Source: Phycisphaerales bacterium UBA7708 (lineage in GTDB: Bacteria > Planctomycetota > Phycisphaerae > Sedimentisphaerales > Anaerohalosphaeraceae). From it: DNA of 6,063 nt. The stretch is from contig DLFY01000205.1 of NCBI GenBank assembly GCA_002482415.1, positions 237 through 6,299 of the forward strand, given 5' to 3'. The notes beneath the pieces were generated by a model. The model was not told the origin of the DNA. It searched no databases and saw only the letters and a program-made list of their open reading frames with translations. Numbering within the stretch: position 1 is the first letter of the stretch; each line of letters begins with the position of its first letter. Positions 1 to 6,063 of the stretch are shown piece by piece. Position numbers and translations under genes: made by a program.

Positions 1-303
1 ATCCGCAGCGCTTTGCAGATGCACCAGTTCTCCTCCCTCACTAAGACTGAACGGCACATGGCGAATTCCCGGCCCCGTGGCTGTCGGGCCAAAATGGCTG
101 TCTTCATAAAAAACCAGGTATTCATGCCCGCCCAGAATGGTCCCTTCTTCGATCTGGTATTTGGTTCGATTGGCTTCGCTGTCATCATCGGACAGGTACC
201 AGCCGCCAATAGGAATGGGCATATCCGTGGTGTTATACAATTCGATCCAGTCCGGACTATTCGAATGCGAATGTGCCAGAACCTCGTTGATGACAATGCT
301 GCC
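1..303 (-). repeat. Lamin-tail domain copy 3, cut by the window edge
   Basis: Residues 1538-1638, with 'IVINEVLAH' (I1542, N1543, E1544), 'PDWIELYN', 'GGWYLSDDD' and 'EYLVFYED', ending at the window edge within 'LSEGGELVHLQ'. Only the last strands of the fold appear to be missing, so at least a few dozen more codons lie beyond base 1. Confidence 0.8.
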
Positions 304-3300
304 CGGAGGCGGCAGGATATTACTGTCGTCATAGCCCGGCGAACCGCCCAACCTCGCACTGGGACGCCAGCCGGCCTTGCTGTTCCAGAGACTCATATCC
401 GGATCATATGGATTTCGAATAGTCAGGGAAAATCCTTCCCCGTCGGTTACCGGATACCAACTATCTTTAAAAGCAAACGCCTGAATCGTACTGCCGAGTG
501 CATCCAGCAGACGGAGTTGTTCCCCGGCATTATCCAGAGAACCCGAATACTCGGCCGCGATGATGCCGGTAAAGTCCGGATATCGCTGGCGGAATTGCTG
601 TTCATTCCTGACCAGAACAATGTGCTGGCCGGGGGCCACATCGACAGGGGTAAACTGGACGTTAACCCCCTGGTCGAACCGAACCAGATTCAGATTGATG
701 GATTCGGCCCCGATATTGAGCAGTTCGATAAACTCCTCATTCGGGTCCGACGGGTGATACATCAATTCGGTAATGCGAAGATTGTCCCTGACCGGCCCCA
801 CTGCAAACACGGCCTCATGCAGGGCCGACCAGACGCCGGCATTTCGAATCCGGGCTTTCACAGGAGTACTGTGCGGCAAGGGAATCCCAGCCGTGTACAC
901 CCTGGCGGTTGGTGCAACATCGGGCGGGATGGAGTTATCAACACCGGCGACGAGTTCTGCGGAGATAATAAAATCGGTGCTCGTTGTGGTGGCGTTGATA
1001 CCGAAGATCGCAAGGATGTTCTGTCCGTCTTTAATTTTGCCTTGGTGCTGCGTCACAGAAAATTCCTCGAAAGCCGTGGTCTCATGAGACGTCGCAGCCC
1101 ATGGATTTTCAGTGATTCCGGGGCTTCTGGCAATTTCCTGGCCATTGAGATAGGCAACAAAACCATCGTCATACCGCATCCGCAGTTTCAGGGAAGACAC
1201 CCCGGCCAGTTGCGCAGTATCTGCGATAAAGGGAATGCGAATATAGGCATACCTGGAGGTATTCAACATCTGACTCTTGACATTATAGCTGATCCAGGGA
1301 ATATACTGAGTTTCTGTATCGTAACCAACACCGCCGGTTTTGCCGTCCACATAAACACCATGCGTCCAGCTTGAATCATCGAAAGGCTCGCTGCCGCCGG
1401 TCCATGCGGATGCCGGAGCAGATCCGACCCATATCTGTTTTGGGCTTGATTCAGGGACCAATACGATGCTCGAACCCGGCAGTGAGATTCCCGGCACGCG
1501 GGGATCATTGCCGTCCACAGTGTAGTAGATGGTTCCCGCCCCCCCGGGATTGTTCATGGCCAAGGCATCTGCCGAAGCGATGTATCCTCCATGCAGAGCA
1601 ATTCCATTGATCAGAAACACCGGCGGGTCGATAGCCGGATAAAGCCCATTGGCACGAAGAAGATGAATCAGGGCGTAAGCATTGCCGGTATTGTGTATGT
1701 CGGGGATATAGTGATTGATCACATTATCCCGCTCGATGAGCCAGGAGCCTTCGCGGGTGAAGTAATAATCGGGTCCGTGAGGGGCAGCGGGATAATTCTG
1801 ATGATTGTAATTGTCCAGAGGACTGGGCTGTTCGATAACATTGCCATAGGGTGTTTTCATCTGGGTATCCCCCCAGCGGGCACTTTCGGCGACAATCGCT
1901 TTATCGATCCTGTTGGCCAGTCCCAGAAAGCGATCCTGAGAAGCAGCCATACTCAGGGCGCCGTCATAAAAGCAATGCCGGAAAACCCGGTCGGCAAAGA
2001 GCAGCCGGAATTCGTCGCTGGTCCGCATTTTCTGAAACAGGGTGCCGGCCCCGCCGGTGCTGTTGATGCGTTCGGCGGCACGCCCATGATAATCCAGGAC
2101 GATTTCCTGGTCCCAGACGAAGAAGCGAAACTTTCCATCGCCGCTGACGGGATTGGCTGCGGCATACCCATTATGATGCGGCCAGTCCTCGGCGTCGGCA
2201 TAAAGATGCAGCAGGATATAATCGGCAAAATTCTCCACATCGAGATAATTTTGCATCTGGGCATACCCGACCGCCGTCGAGGGATCAACAGACATCATGG
2301 TGTTCCATCGCGCCGGCGGTGCGGCGAAGTCTTCATTGATCTGCCAGTCGTCCTTATTGCCGCCCAGATGGTCGGCAAAGAAATCCGGGGCCAGTCGTTC
2401 GGAAAGATTGTGCAGACCGAAATAAAGCCCATTGACATAGAGATGGACAAAGGAACCGGTGCTTGAGGGCTGGCCCATATCCGCCAGACTCTGTTTCATC
2501 CAGATATCCCGAATGTACATCGAATCATTGGGGCGATAACGGGCGGGTGCCCAGGAAACCAGTCCCCATGAATCGGTAAAACAGGCCCTTAACACAAGCT
2601 GATTAAATTCCTCTACGTCCGATTCGGGAAACAACGGATAATTCAGTTTGGAAGAGCCGTATAACGAGGTAAATGTCAGTCGCAGGGAATGTTTCTGCAT
2701 CCGGGCGGGACGGCGGCTGGCATTACCGTGCACTTCAATCTTGCAGTCCTCCTGAAAACCATCGGCGCCGTCCGGGAGGATATATTCCACCGAACACTTG
2801 CGCTCCCAGCGGTCCAGCGGATTGGCATAGATGCCGCTGGTATCGCTGATGAACTCATCGGGCTTCATGGAAATAGAGATAGTGGGAATGTCGAGCAGGG
2901 CCTCCTGTACCGAATAGCCGGGCAGAGTACTCTGGACGACACGCGGGTCCATTTCATAATCGGCCGGAACAATCGCGCCCGCATCGGAACTGTAGCCCCA
3001 GTCAGCGGGCCAGCCGGACGGATTGGATGGCTGAGCGGCAACATCGTCCACGAAAATATAGGTGTGTGTGGTCACGCGCGAGGGATGATAACCGGGTTTA
3101 AAAGCAACGGAACGAACCGTGGTGGTCGCCGTGATGGGCACAGGAACATTTGGATCATATAGTAGTCCATTCTGCTCATCGGGTTCGGAACCATCGAGGG
3201 TATAATGAATCACGGCGCCGGGCGTGTCACTGATAATCTGCAAATCAACCGGCTGCGTGTAAAATCCTCTTTTATAATTGTGCGAAGTCTTGTCTGCAAA

Positions 3301-4914
3301 TCCAGCAAACGCCTGCTGGTTGGCCGCGCCGGGCGTCGGCAAGGCAAAATACCGGGGGACACTGAACCACATGCCGTAAGAAATATCCGTCTCCTGAACC
3401 GGATAGCCAGGCCGGTAGTCGTGTGCGATACGCCCATCGGGCGACACCAGGGCCAGGTACTCGCCGTCCCGCTCGAGGGCAAAGCTGGTATGCAGATAGC
3501 CCTTGGCATCCACATAGTTATCGGTGGGCTGGTCGGAAGCAAAAACCACCATATAGTGCTCGCCGTTGAGCACTGTTTGCGGCGGGAATGGCCATTTCTT
3601 CAGGTTATCCGGGTCATCGGTCAGATACCAGCCGGCCAGCGAGACCGGTTCAGTATCGGGATTGAATAACTCAATCCAGTCGGAGCTGTTGCCGTCCCCG
3701 TCGGGAAATGACACGCGGTTGGAAGCAGCGAATTCATTGATTACAACCCGGACATGGTCAACCAGCCAGTTTCCCGACAGCATTGCGAAATCTTTTTCTC
3801 CCACATGACCGCTGACATCCAGGTCGGCACAGAATTGCTGCTGGAGACAATCAGGGGTACTGAGCCATTGGTCTGCAAAAATCTGCAGGTCTTCAAGGCC
3901 CACCCTCCCATCGCCGTTGATATCGCCGTATAGCGGCACAGGAACATGAATGATTATGGTATGCTCGGACATCTTTGCATCTGCCGGGCCGCCGGCCCAG
4001 GGACCGTCTGAAACCTGCACCTTCAATTCATACGTCCCCGGCAGCGTAAAAACTGCGGTGATGTCTTCACTGTCCGCCGAAGCGGGAGAAAAGGTTATGG
4101 GGGCCGGGCCGCTGGTCTGAATCCATTGAAAGAACAGTCCGTACGGATCGCCAAGGGATGGATTGGCTGGATTGCATCCTTCCTCATAGGGCCTGCCGTC
4201 ATCGGTGACGGTGATATCCATCAGCACCGACGTATTGACCCGGGCTATCATGGTATCCGGGGCCTGAATCCGGGGCGCAGCGTTATAGCAGGAATCTTGA
4301 ATTTCAAGAATCAGTGCGTTAATGAAGCAATAATGCGACTGGGCCGGCGCCTGACCGGACCCTTTGACGCCTTGCAGCAGTATTCGGCCCTGAGCATCGC
4401 TGACGGCCAGGCCGGAATATCTGCAGTCCTGTGCCGACGCGGGCGCGATGGCCCCATCAAACAGGGTTTCAAACAACGGCTGCCCGTTGGCGGTCCATAC
4501 CGCATGACGGGGTGTATTGCTGTCTGTGTCATAGGCATACATGATGACCGTATAGGCCGTATTGGCCGGAAGGCCGGAAATGTGAATTTGAACATCGGAA
4601 CTGCTGCCGAAAATAAAGTCACGCAAAACCTGTTCATACGCCATACCGGTTGGATCGGTTCGGCGCCGGTCATCGAGCGTCCCTTCAAACAGGACGGTCA
4701 CGCCATTGATTGTCGCGGGATTGCCGGCCAGCGTAAAAGCAGTAAAACCCTGTTCCGTCTGGGCTGCAGTATTTTCCAGACGATCATTCATGTCCAGGCT
4801 GAATATGGTATCCTGGGCCCAAAGGGGGTGAGGACTTGGTATCGCAGCAAATCCTGCAATGAAAATAGGCAGGAAAGTAGTTACAAGGTGTCGTTTATAT
4901 GCCGTTTTTTTCAC
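1..4914 (-). CDS. Giant secreted CotH-type kinase / lamin-tail domain protein, 3' end outside window
   Basis: At least 1638 residues, reading open from GTG 4914 to base 1 without a stop. Domains by residue: signal peptide 1-33; beta-rich domain of unknown name 34-208 (D81-D82-R83 region, then a 'LRDF' segment); PKD/Ig-like 211-325; two dockerin loops 329-386; lamin-tail (LTD) 1 390-532 with 'INEF' and 'DWIELFN'; chitobiase-C-like (CHB_HEX_C) about 547-625 with 'IHYTLDGSEP'; CotH-like kinase about 675-1093; a second, split CHB_HEX_C-like domain 1094-1375 containing a beta-sandwich with 'YDDGFVAYLNG'; LTD2 1378-1510; LTD3 from 1538 to the window edge. The start is fixed by an in-frame TGA two codons upstream, a Shine-Dalgarno-like GGGGTG and an export signal directly after the GTG. 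Known: CotH proteins are atypical protein kinases (Bacillus CotH phosphorylates spore-coat proteins), while LTD and CHB_HEX_C modules are usually adhesive or structural. Inferred: an exported surface protein. Its substrate is unknown and its catalytic activity untested. Confidence 0.95.
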   Translation of the reverse strand, partial: MKKTAYKRHLVTTFLPIFIAGFAAIPSPHPLWAQDTIFSLDMNDRLENTAAQTEQGFTAFTLAGNPATINGVTVLFEGTLDDRRRTDPTGMAYEQVLRDFIFGSSSDVQIHISGLPANTAYTVIMYAYDTDSNTPRHAVWTANGQPLFETLFDGAIAPASAQDCRYSGLAVSDAQGRILLQGVKGSGQAPAQSHYCFINALILEIQDSCYNAAPRIQAPDTMIARVNTSVLMDITVTDDGRPYEEGCNPANPSLGDPYGLFFQWIQTSGPAPITFSPASADSEDITAVFTLPGTYELKVQVSDGPWAGGPADAKMSEHTIIIHVPVPLYGDINGDGRVGLEDLQIFADQWLSTPDCLQQQFCADLDVSGHVGEKDFAMLSGNWLVDHVRVVINEFAASNRVSFPDGDGNSSDWIELFNPDTEPVSLAGWYLTDDPDNLKKWPFPPQTVLNGEHYMVVFASDQPTDNYVDAKGYLHTSFALERDGEYLALVSPDGRIAHDYRPGYPVQETDISYGMWFSVPRYFALPTPGAANQQAFAGFADKTSHNYKRGFYTQPVDLQIISDTPGAVIHYTLDGSEPDEQNGLLYDPNVPVPITATTTVRSVAFKPGYHPSRVTTHTYIFVDDVAAQPSNPSGWPADWGYSSDAGAIVPADYEMDPRVVQSTLPGYSVQEALLDIPTISISMKPDEFISDTSGIYANPLDRWERKCSVEYILPDGADGFQEDCKIEVHGNASRRPARMQKHSLRLTFTSLYGSSKLNYPLFPESDVEEFNQLVLRACFTDSWGLVSWAPARYRPNDSMYIRDIWMKQSLADMGQPSSTGSFVHLYVNGLYFGLHNLSERLAPDFFADHLGGNKDDWQINEDFAAPPARWNTMMSVDPSTAVGYAQMQNYLDVENFADYILLHLYADAEDWPHHNGYAAANPVSGDGKFRFFVWDQEIVLDYHGRAAERINSTGGAGTLFQKMRTSDEFRLLFADRVFRHCFYDGALSMAASQDRFLGLANRIDKAIVAESARWGDTQMKTPYGNVIEQPSPLDNYNHQNYPAAPHGPDYYFTREGSWLIERDNVINHYIPDIHNTGNAYALIHLLRANGLYPAIDPPVFLINGIALHGGYIASADALAMNNPGGAGTIYYTVDGNDPRVPGISLPGSSIVLVPESSPKQIWVGSAPASAWTGGSEPFDDSSWTHGVYVDGKTGGVGYDTETQYIPWISYNVKSQMLNTSRYAYIRIPFIADTAQLAGVSSLKLRMRYDDGFVAYLNGQEIARSPGITENPWAATSHETTAFEEFSVTQHQGKIKDGQNILAIFGINATTTSTDFIISAELVAGVDNSIPPDVAPTARVYTAGIPLPHSTPVKARIRNAGVWSALHEAVFAVGPVRDNLRITELMYHPSDPNEEFIELLNIGAESINLNLVRFDQGVNVQFTPVDVAPGQHIVLVRNEQQFRQRYPDFTGIIAAEYSGSLDNAGEQLRLLDALGSTIQAFAFKDSWYPVTDGEGFSLTIRNPYDPDMSLWNSKAGWRPSARLGGSPGYDDSNILPPPGSIVINEVLAHSHSNSPDWIELYNTTDMPIPIGGWYLSDDDSEANRTKYQIEEGTILGGHEYLVFYEDSHFGPTATGPGIRHVPFSLSEGGELVHLQSAAD
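385..783 (-). repeat. Lamin-tail domain copy 2
   Basis: Residues 1378-1510, with 'LRITELMYHP' (I1381, T1382, E1383), 'EEFIELLNIG', 'GQHIVLVRN', 'YSGSLDNAGEQLRL' and 'DGEGFSLTIRNP'. It belongs to the other lamin-tail subtype, which lacks the DWIEL core, so it is not a recent duplicate of copies 1 or 3. Confidence 0.8.
790..1635 (-). other. Second chitobiase-C-like domain interrupted by an inserted beta-sandwich
   Basis: Residues 1094-1375. The chitobiase-C-like fold starts with 'TIYYTVDGNDPR' (D1137, P1138) and resumes near 1337 with 'ARVYTAGIPL' and 'STPVKARI', ending 'WSALHEAVFAVGP'. Between them, about 1150-1325, lies a galactose-binding-like beta-sandwich with 'YIRIPF', 'YDDGFVAYLNG' (Y1248-G1258), 'NILAIFGIN' and 'DFII'. 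The insertion keeps the reading frame. The ligand is unknown. Confidence 0.7.
1636..2892 (-). other. CotH-type atypical kinase domain
   Basis: Residues about 675-1093. Visible family landmarks are 'VHGNASR' with G730, then K741 ('KHSLRLTF') as a candidate nucleotide-contacting lysine; 'LYVNGLYFGLHNLSER' with E839; 'DWPHHN' with D910 and N915; and 'FFVWDQE' with D935. D910 and N915 have the five-residue Asp-Asn spacing of a kinase catalytic loop, and D935 fits the metal-binding aspartate. In characterised CotH two essential aspartates lie a similar distance apart (from memory). The residue assignments are inferences from motif order, not from an alignment. Confidence 0.85.
3319..3747 (-). repeat. 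Lamin-tail domain copy 1
   Basis: Residues 390-532, with I392-N393-E394, then 'SDWIELFN', 'GWYLTDD' and 'YMVVFASD', ending before 'PTPGAANQ'. It is the closest relative in the window of copy 3: both keep the DWIEL and GWYL(T/S)DD cores, and the DNA under those cores (3610-3690 versus 182-263) is still recognisably similar but diverged. Confidence 0.85.
3757..3930 (-). other. Internal dockerin-type domain with two calcium-loop motifs
   Basis: Residues 329-386 of the CotH protein contain two EF-hand-like loops. Loop 1 has D331, N333, D335 and D342; loop 2 has D364, D366, S368 and D375. Each keeps the dockerin type I spacing (positions 1, 3, 5 and 12) and is followed by a helix with a WL pair ('FADQWL', 'LSGNWL'). 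Two cysteines lie between the loops. Calcium binding is inferred. The domain lies between the PKD-like and LTD1 domains and not at the C-terminus. Confidence 0.85.
4816..4914 (-). other. Signal peptide of the giant CotH protein
   Basis: Residues 1-33 show the classic layout: a basic n-region (K2, K3, K7, R8), a hydrophobic core about 10-25 (LVTTFLPIFIAGFAAI) and a likely signal peptidase I site after L31-W32-A33, before Q34-D35. No lipobox cysteine follows, so it is probably a soluble or wall-associated exported protein and not a lipoprotein. Confidence 0.85.
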
Positions 4915-4918
4915 TTGT

Positions 4919-4924
4919 CACCCC
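4919..4924 (-). promoter_or_regulatory. Shine-Dalgarno-like GGGGTG deciding the GTG start of the CotH gene
   Basis: On the minus strand GGGGTG is followed by ACAA and then the GTG at 4914. It matches five of the six bases of GAGGTG, part of the consensus complement of the 16S rRNA tail. Its last two bases overlap the in-frame TGA (4920-4918), so no upstream in-frame start is possible. The next in-frame ATG lies beyond the signal peptide, which favours the GTG. Confidence 0.5.
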
Positions 4925-4958
4925 GGAAATCGTGCTATTCCAGTTACTCGACACAGAA

Positions 4959-4995
4959 AGTCCGGACGCAACGAAAAGGCAATTGCGTCCGGACT
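4959..4995 (-). terminator. Perfect 13-bp hairpin between the two genes, probable terminator of the LamG gene
   Basis: The arms AGTCCGGACGCAA (4959-4971) and TTGCGTCCGGACT (4983-4995) are perfect inverted complements around an 11-base loop. The hairpin begins 24 bases past the LamG stop codon on the minus strand. The following sequence, TTCTGTGTC, is only a weak U-tract, so termination may be partial, or the structure may protect or process a shared transcript. It ends 44 bases before the GTG of the CotH gene. The 105-base gap holds no gene. Confidence 0.6.
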
Positions 4996-5019
4996 ATTGT
5001 TTACTGCCAGGTCACATCA

Positions 5020-6063
5020 TTAATACGGGAAATCACAACCCGGAATCGACGGGTCATTGCATTTGGTCCAATACCGGACAAATTCGGCCAGGTCATACAG
5101 GTCCACCTTGCAGTCAGGCCCCCCTTCCGGCCCGCTGACATCGACCGGCATCGTCAGGCCGTCCGCAATGACATCTTCGCACGTCGGGCTGGTCACGATA
5201 ATGGTAATCGTATCCGAGTCCTCCGCCATGCCGTCGTCGGCCGTAATCTGAAGAGTATAGGTTCCCGCCATCGTGAAGGAAATCGTCGGGTCCAGCCGCG
5301 TGGATTCCGTGACGAAGGTCACCTGGGCTTCGGCGGGAATGGCCTGAATGACAGACCAGCTCACCTGGGCCGCTTCGGGTTTTCCATCGTCGATCAGTGC
5401 GGCATCAAGAACAAGCTCTCGATTCTGAAGCGGGAAGGTGATATCCGGGCCGGCATTGACATAGGGCACGAGGTTCACACCCTCCTGAGCCAGAGCCGCT
5501 ATGTCCGCGTCGCCCAGTGCATAGGTGTAGACGCGGACATCGTCAATGATGCCATTCCAGGTGCGATAGTTATTGGCGATGTCGGCATTGCCGCCGATCA
5601 TAATAGGGGCAGTATCGAGGGCGATCGGCCCGGTTCCATCTCCGGTAACATTCAGAATACCATCGACATAGAGCTTGATGGTGTGTCCATCATAAGTGCC
5701 TGCCACATGGTGCCATTGTCCATCATTAATACTGATGGTGCCTTCGGCCCTGGCGGTCGCCGCTCCTGTGCGATTGCAGAAAAAGCCGACCGTATCATTC
5801 TGATTGACTCGTGACAGCCTCCAGGAATGATCCCCCTTGCTCAGAATGGCATCCCAGGGCCATGCCGCATCAAATTTATCCACCTTAATCCATGCGGCGG
5901 TGGTAATTTCATACTGCAAATCGGCAAAGTTGGGATCATTGAGCAGCAGAACATTAGGATCAATATTCACCTGAACAGGATTTCCCACAGAGACGGTGTC
6001 CACGACTTCAATACCATGGAACTGCAGGGCCGTATTGGGGCTGGCCCCTTCAATCCATCCGGA
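5020..6063 (-). CDS. LamG-domain protein with PKD-like domain and dockerin-like Cys tail, 5' end outside window
   Basis: 347 residues are visible, numbered here from the window edge, ending in tandem stops TAA-TGA. Residues 1 to about 193 form a LamG/concanavalin-like domain (Laminin_G_3 style): 'ALQFHG' at the N-terminal edge, 'WHHVAGTYDG' near 117-126, 'LYVDG' after it, and 'IDDVRVYTYAL' at 173-183. Residues about 200-290 are PKD-like ('AGPDITFPL', 'AGTYTLQITADDG'). Residues 295-344 carry four cysteines and a 'DCKVDLYDLAEF' segment, the degenerate dockerin-like tail common in planctomycete secreted proteins. A GTG at 6003 could be called as a start, but it lies inside the LamG fold and the frame remains open to 6063, so the true start is upstream, where a signal peptide would be expected. 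Family knowledge suggests carbohydrate or protein binding outside the cell; no enzyme motif is visible. The gene lies 105 bases upstream of the CotH gene on the same strand. Confidence 0.93.
   Translation of the reverse strand, partial: SGWIEGASPNTALQFHGIEVVDTVSVGNPVQVNIDPNVLLLNDPNFADLQYEITTAAWIKVDKFDAAWPWDAILSKGDHSWRLSRVNQNDTVGFFCNRTGAATARAEGTISINDGQWHHVAGTYDGHTIKLYVDGILNVTGDGTGPIALDTAPIMIGGNADIANNYRTWNGIIDDVRVYTYALGDADIAALAQEGVNLVPYVNAGPDITFPLQNRELVLDAALIDDGKPEAAQVSWSVIQAIPAEAQVTFVTESTRLDPTISFTMAGTYTLQITADDGMAEDSDTITIIVTSPTCEDVIADGLTMPVDVSGPEGGPDCKVDLYDLAEFVRYWTKCNDPSIPGCDFPY
5023..5181 (-). other. Four-cysteine dockerin-like tail of the LamG protein
   Basis: Residues 295-347 from the window edge. 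Cysteines are at 295, 318, 335 and 343. The core is 'DVSGPEGGPDCKVDLYDLAEF' split around D308-V309 and C318, followed by a helix ending in 'YWTKC' and then 'DPSIPGCD'. It resembles one degenerate dockerin loop with two probable disulfides. The tail ends the protein five residues after 'PGC', with tandem stop codons. Confidence 0.65.

Noticed and set aside
13..1374. Long plus-strand open frame of 453 codons opposite the CotH gene.
   Set aside because: It lies in exact mirror register with the real minus-strand codons. In that register plus-strand stops arise only where the gene uses TTA, CTA or TCA, which are rare here, so long antisense frames are expected. Its translation shows no recognisable domain, whereas the minus strand reads as lamin-tail and other known folds.
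1591..2466. Plus-strand open frame of 291 codons opposite the kinase domain.
   Set aside because: Same mirror register. The minus strand here encodes the conserved 'DWPHHN' and 'WDQE' kinase motifs, which is decisive for the coding strand.
2676..3542. Short minus-strand open frames within the CotH gene in other frames.
   Set aside because: They are out of frame with the continuous 1638-codon reading and their translations are low-complexity, rich in R, P and S, without any motif.
4925..4971. Candidate promoter for the CotH gene (TTGCGT as -35, AT-rich patches near 4930-4950 as -10).
   Set aside because: The TTGCGT is part of the hairpin stem and no convincing -10 lies at proper spacing. I cannot separate this from chance.
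4912..5022. Possibility that the two genes are one gene broken by stop codons, since they share a reading frame.
   Set aside because: The LamG protein has a natural family-like C-terminal tail and tandem stops TAA-TGA, and the next gene begins with its own Shine-Dalgarno-like site and signal peptide. A shared frame has a one-in-three chance.
4126..5814. Plus-strand open frame of 562 codons spanning both genes and the gap.
   Set aside because: Both minus-strand genes happen to share the same register and the gap has no mirror-frame stop, so the shadow runs through. It crosses the intergenic hairpin and shows no domain or signal sequence.
6001..6003. GTG at 6003 as the start of the LamG gene.
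   Set aside because: The frame stays open to the window edge, and upstream codons encode 'ALQFHG', a typical LamG first strand, so this GTG is an internal valine.

Overview
The window looks like a piece of a planctomycete chromosome, most likely from the class Phycisphaerae (Sedimentisphaerales-like). This is an inference from protein style. Giant secreted proteins that combine lamin-tail, CotH and chitobiase-C-terminal-like modules with short dockerin-like segments, and LamG proteins ending in a 'DC-VDL-DL' cysteine tail, are characteristic of that group. Base composition is moderate (roughly half G+C by eye). There is no tRNA, rRNA, IS element or CRISPR array that I can see.

All real coding sequence is on the minus strand. 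From right to left there are two genes. The first (5020 to beyond 6063) is the 3' part of a gene for a LamG/concanavalin-like protein with a PKD-like domain and a four-cysteine dockerin-like tail; its start lies outside the window. A 105-base gap follows (4915-5019), holding a perfect 13-bp hairpin that is probably a terminator or processing structure, and a Shine-Dalgarno-like sequence. The second gene starts at a GTG at 4914 and stays open through base 1, so at least 1638 codons are present and its 3' end is missing. It encodes a very large exported protein: signal peptide, unnamed beta-rich domain, PKD-like domain, internal dockerin pair, lamin-tail domain 1, chitobiase-C-like domain, CotH-type atypical kinase domain, a second chitobiase-C-like domain split by an inserted beta-sandwich, lamin-tail 2 and the start of lamin-tail 3. 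I translated it codon by codon and found no stop or frameshift. Because its stop is outside the window, a search limited to complete ORFs would miss it.

The two genes point the same way and both encode apparently extracellular multi-domain proteins with calcium-loop-like dockerin motifs. They may act together at the cell surface, in adhesion, carbohydrate contact or scaffold building, but nothing in the sequence proves a shared function. No stretch over 300 bases lacks a gene. The long open frames on the plus strand are mirror-frame shadows and are not annotated. I found no defence or mobile system here. The most notable object is the giant CotH protein.
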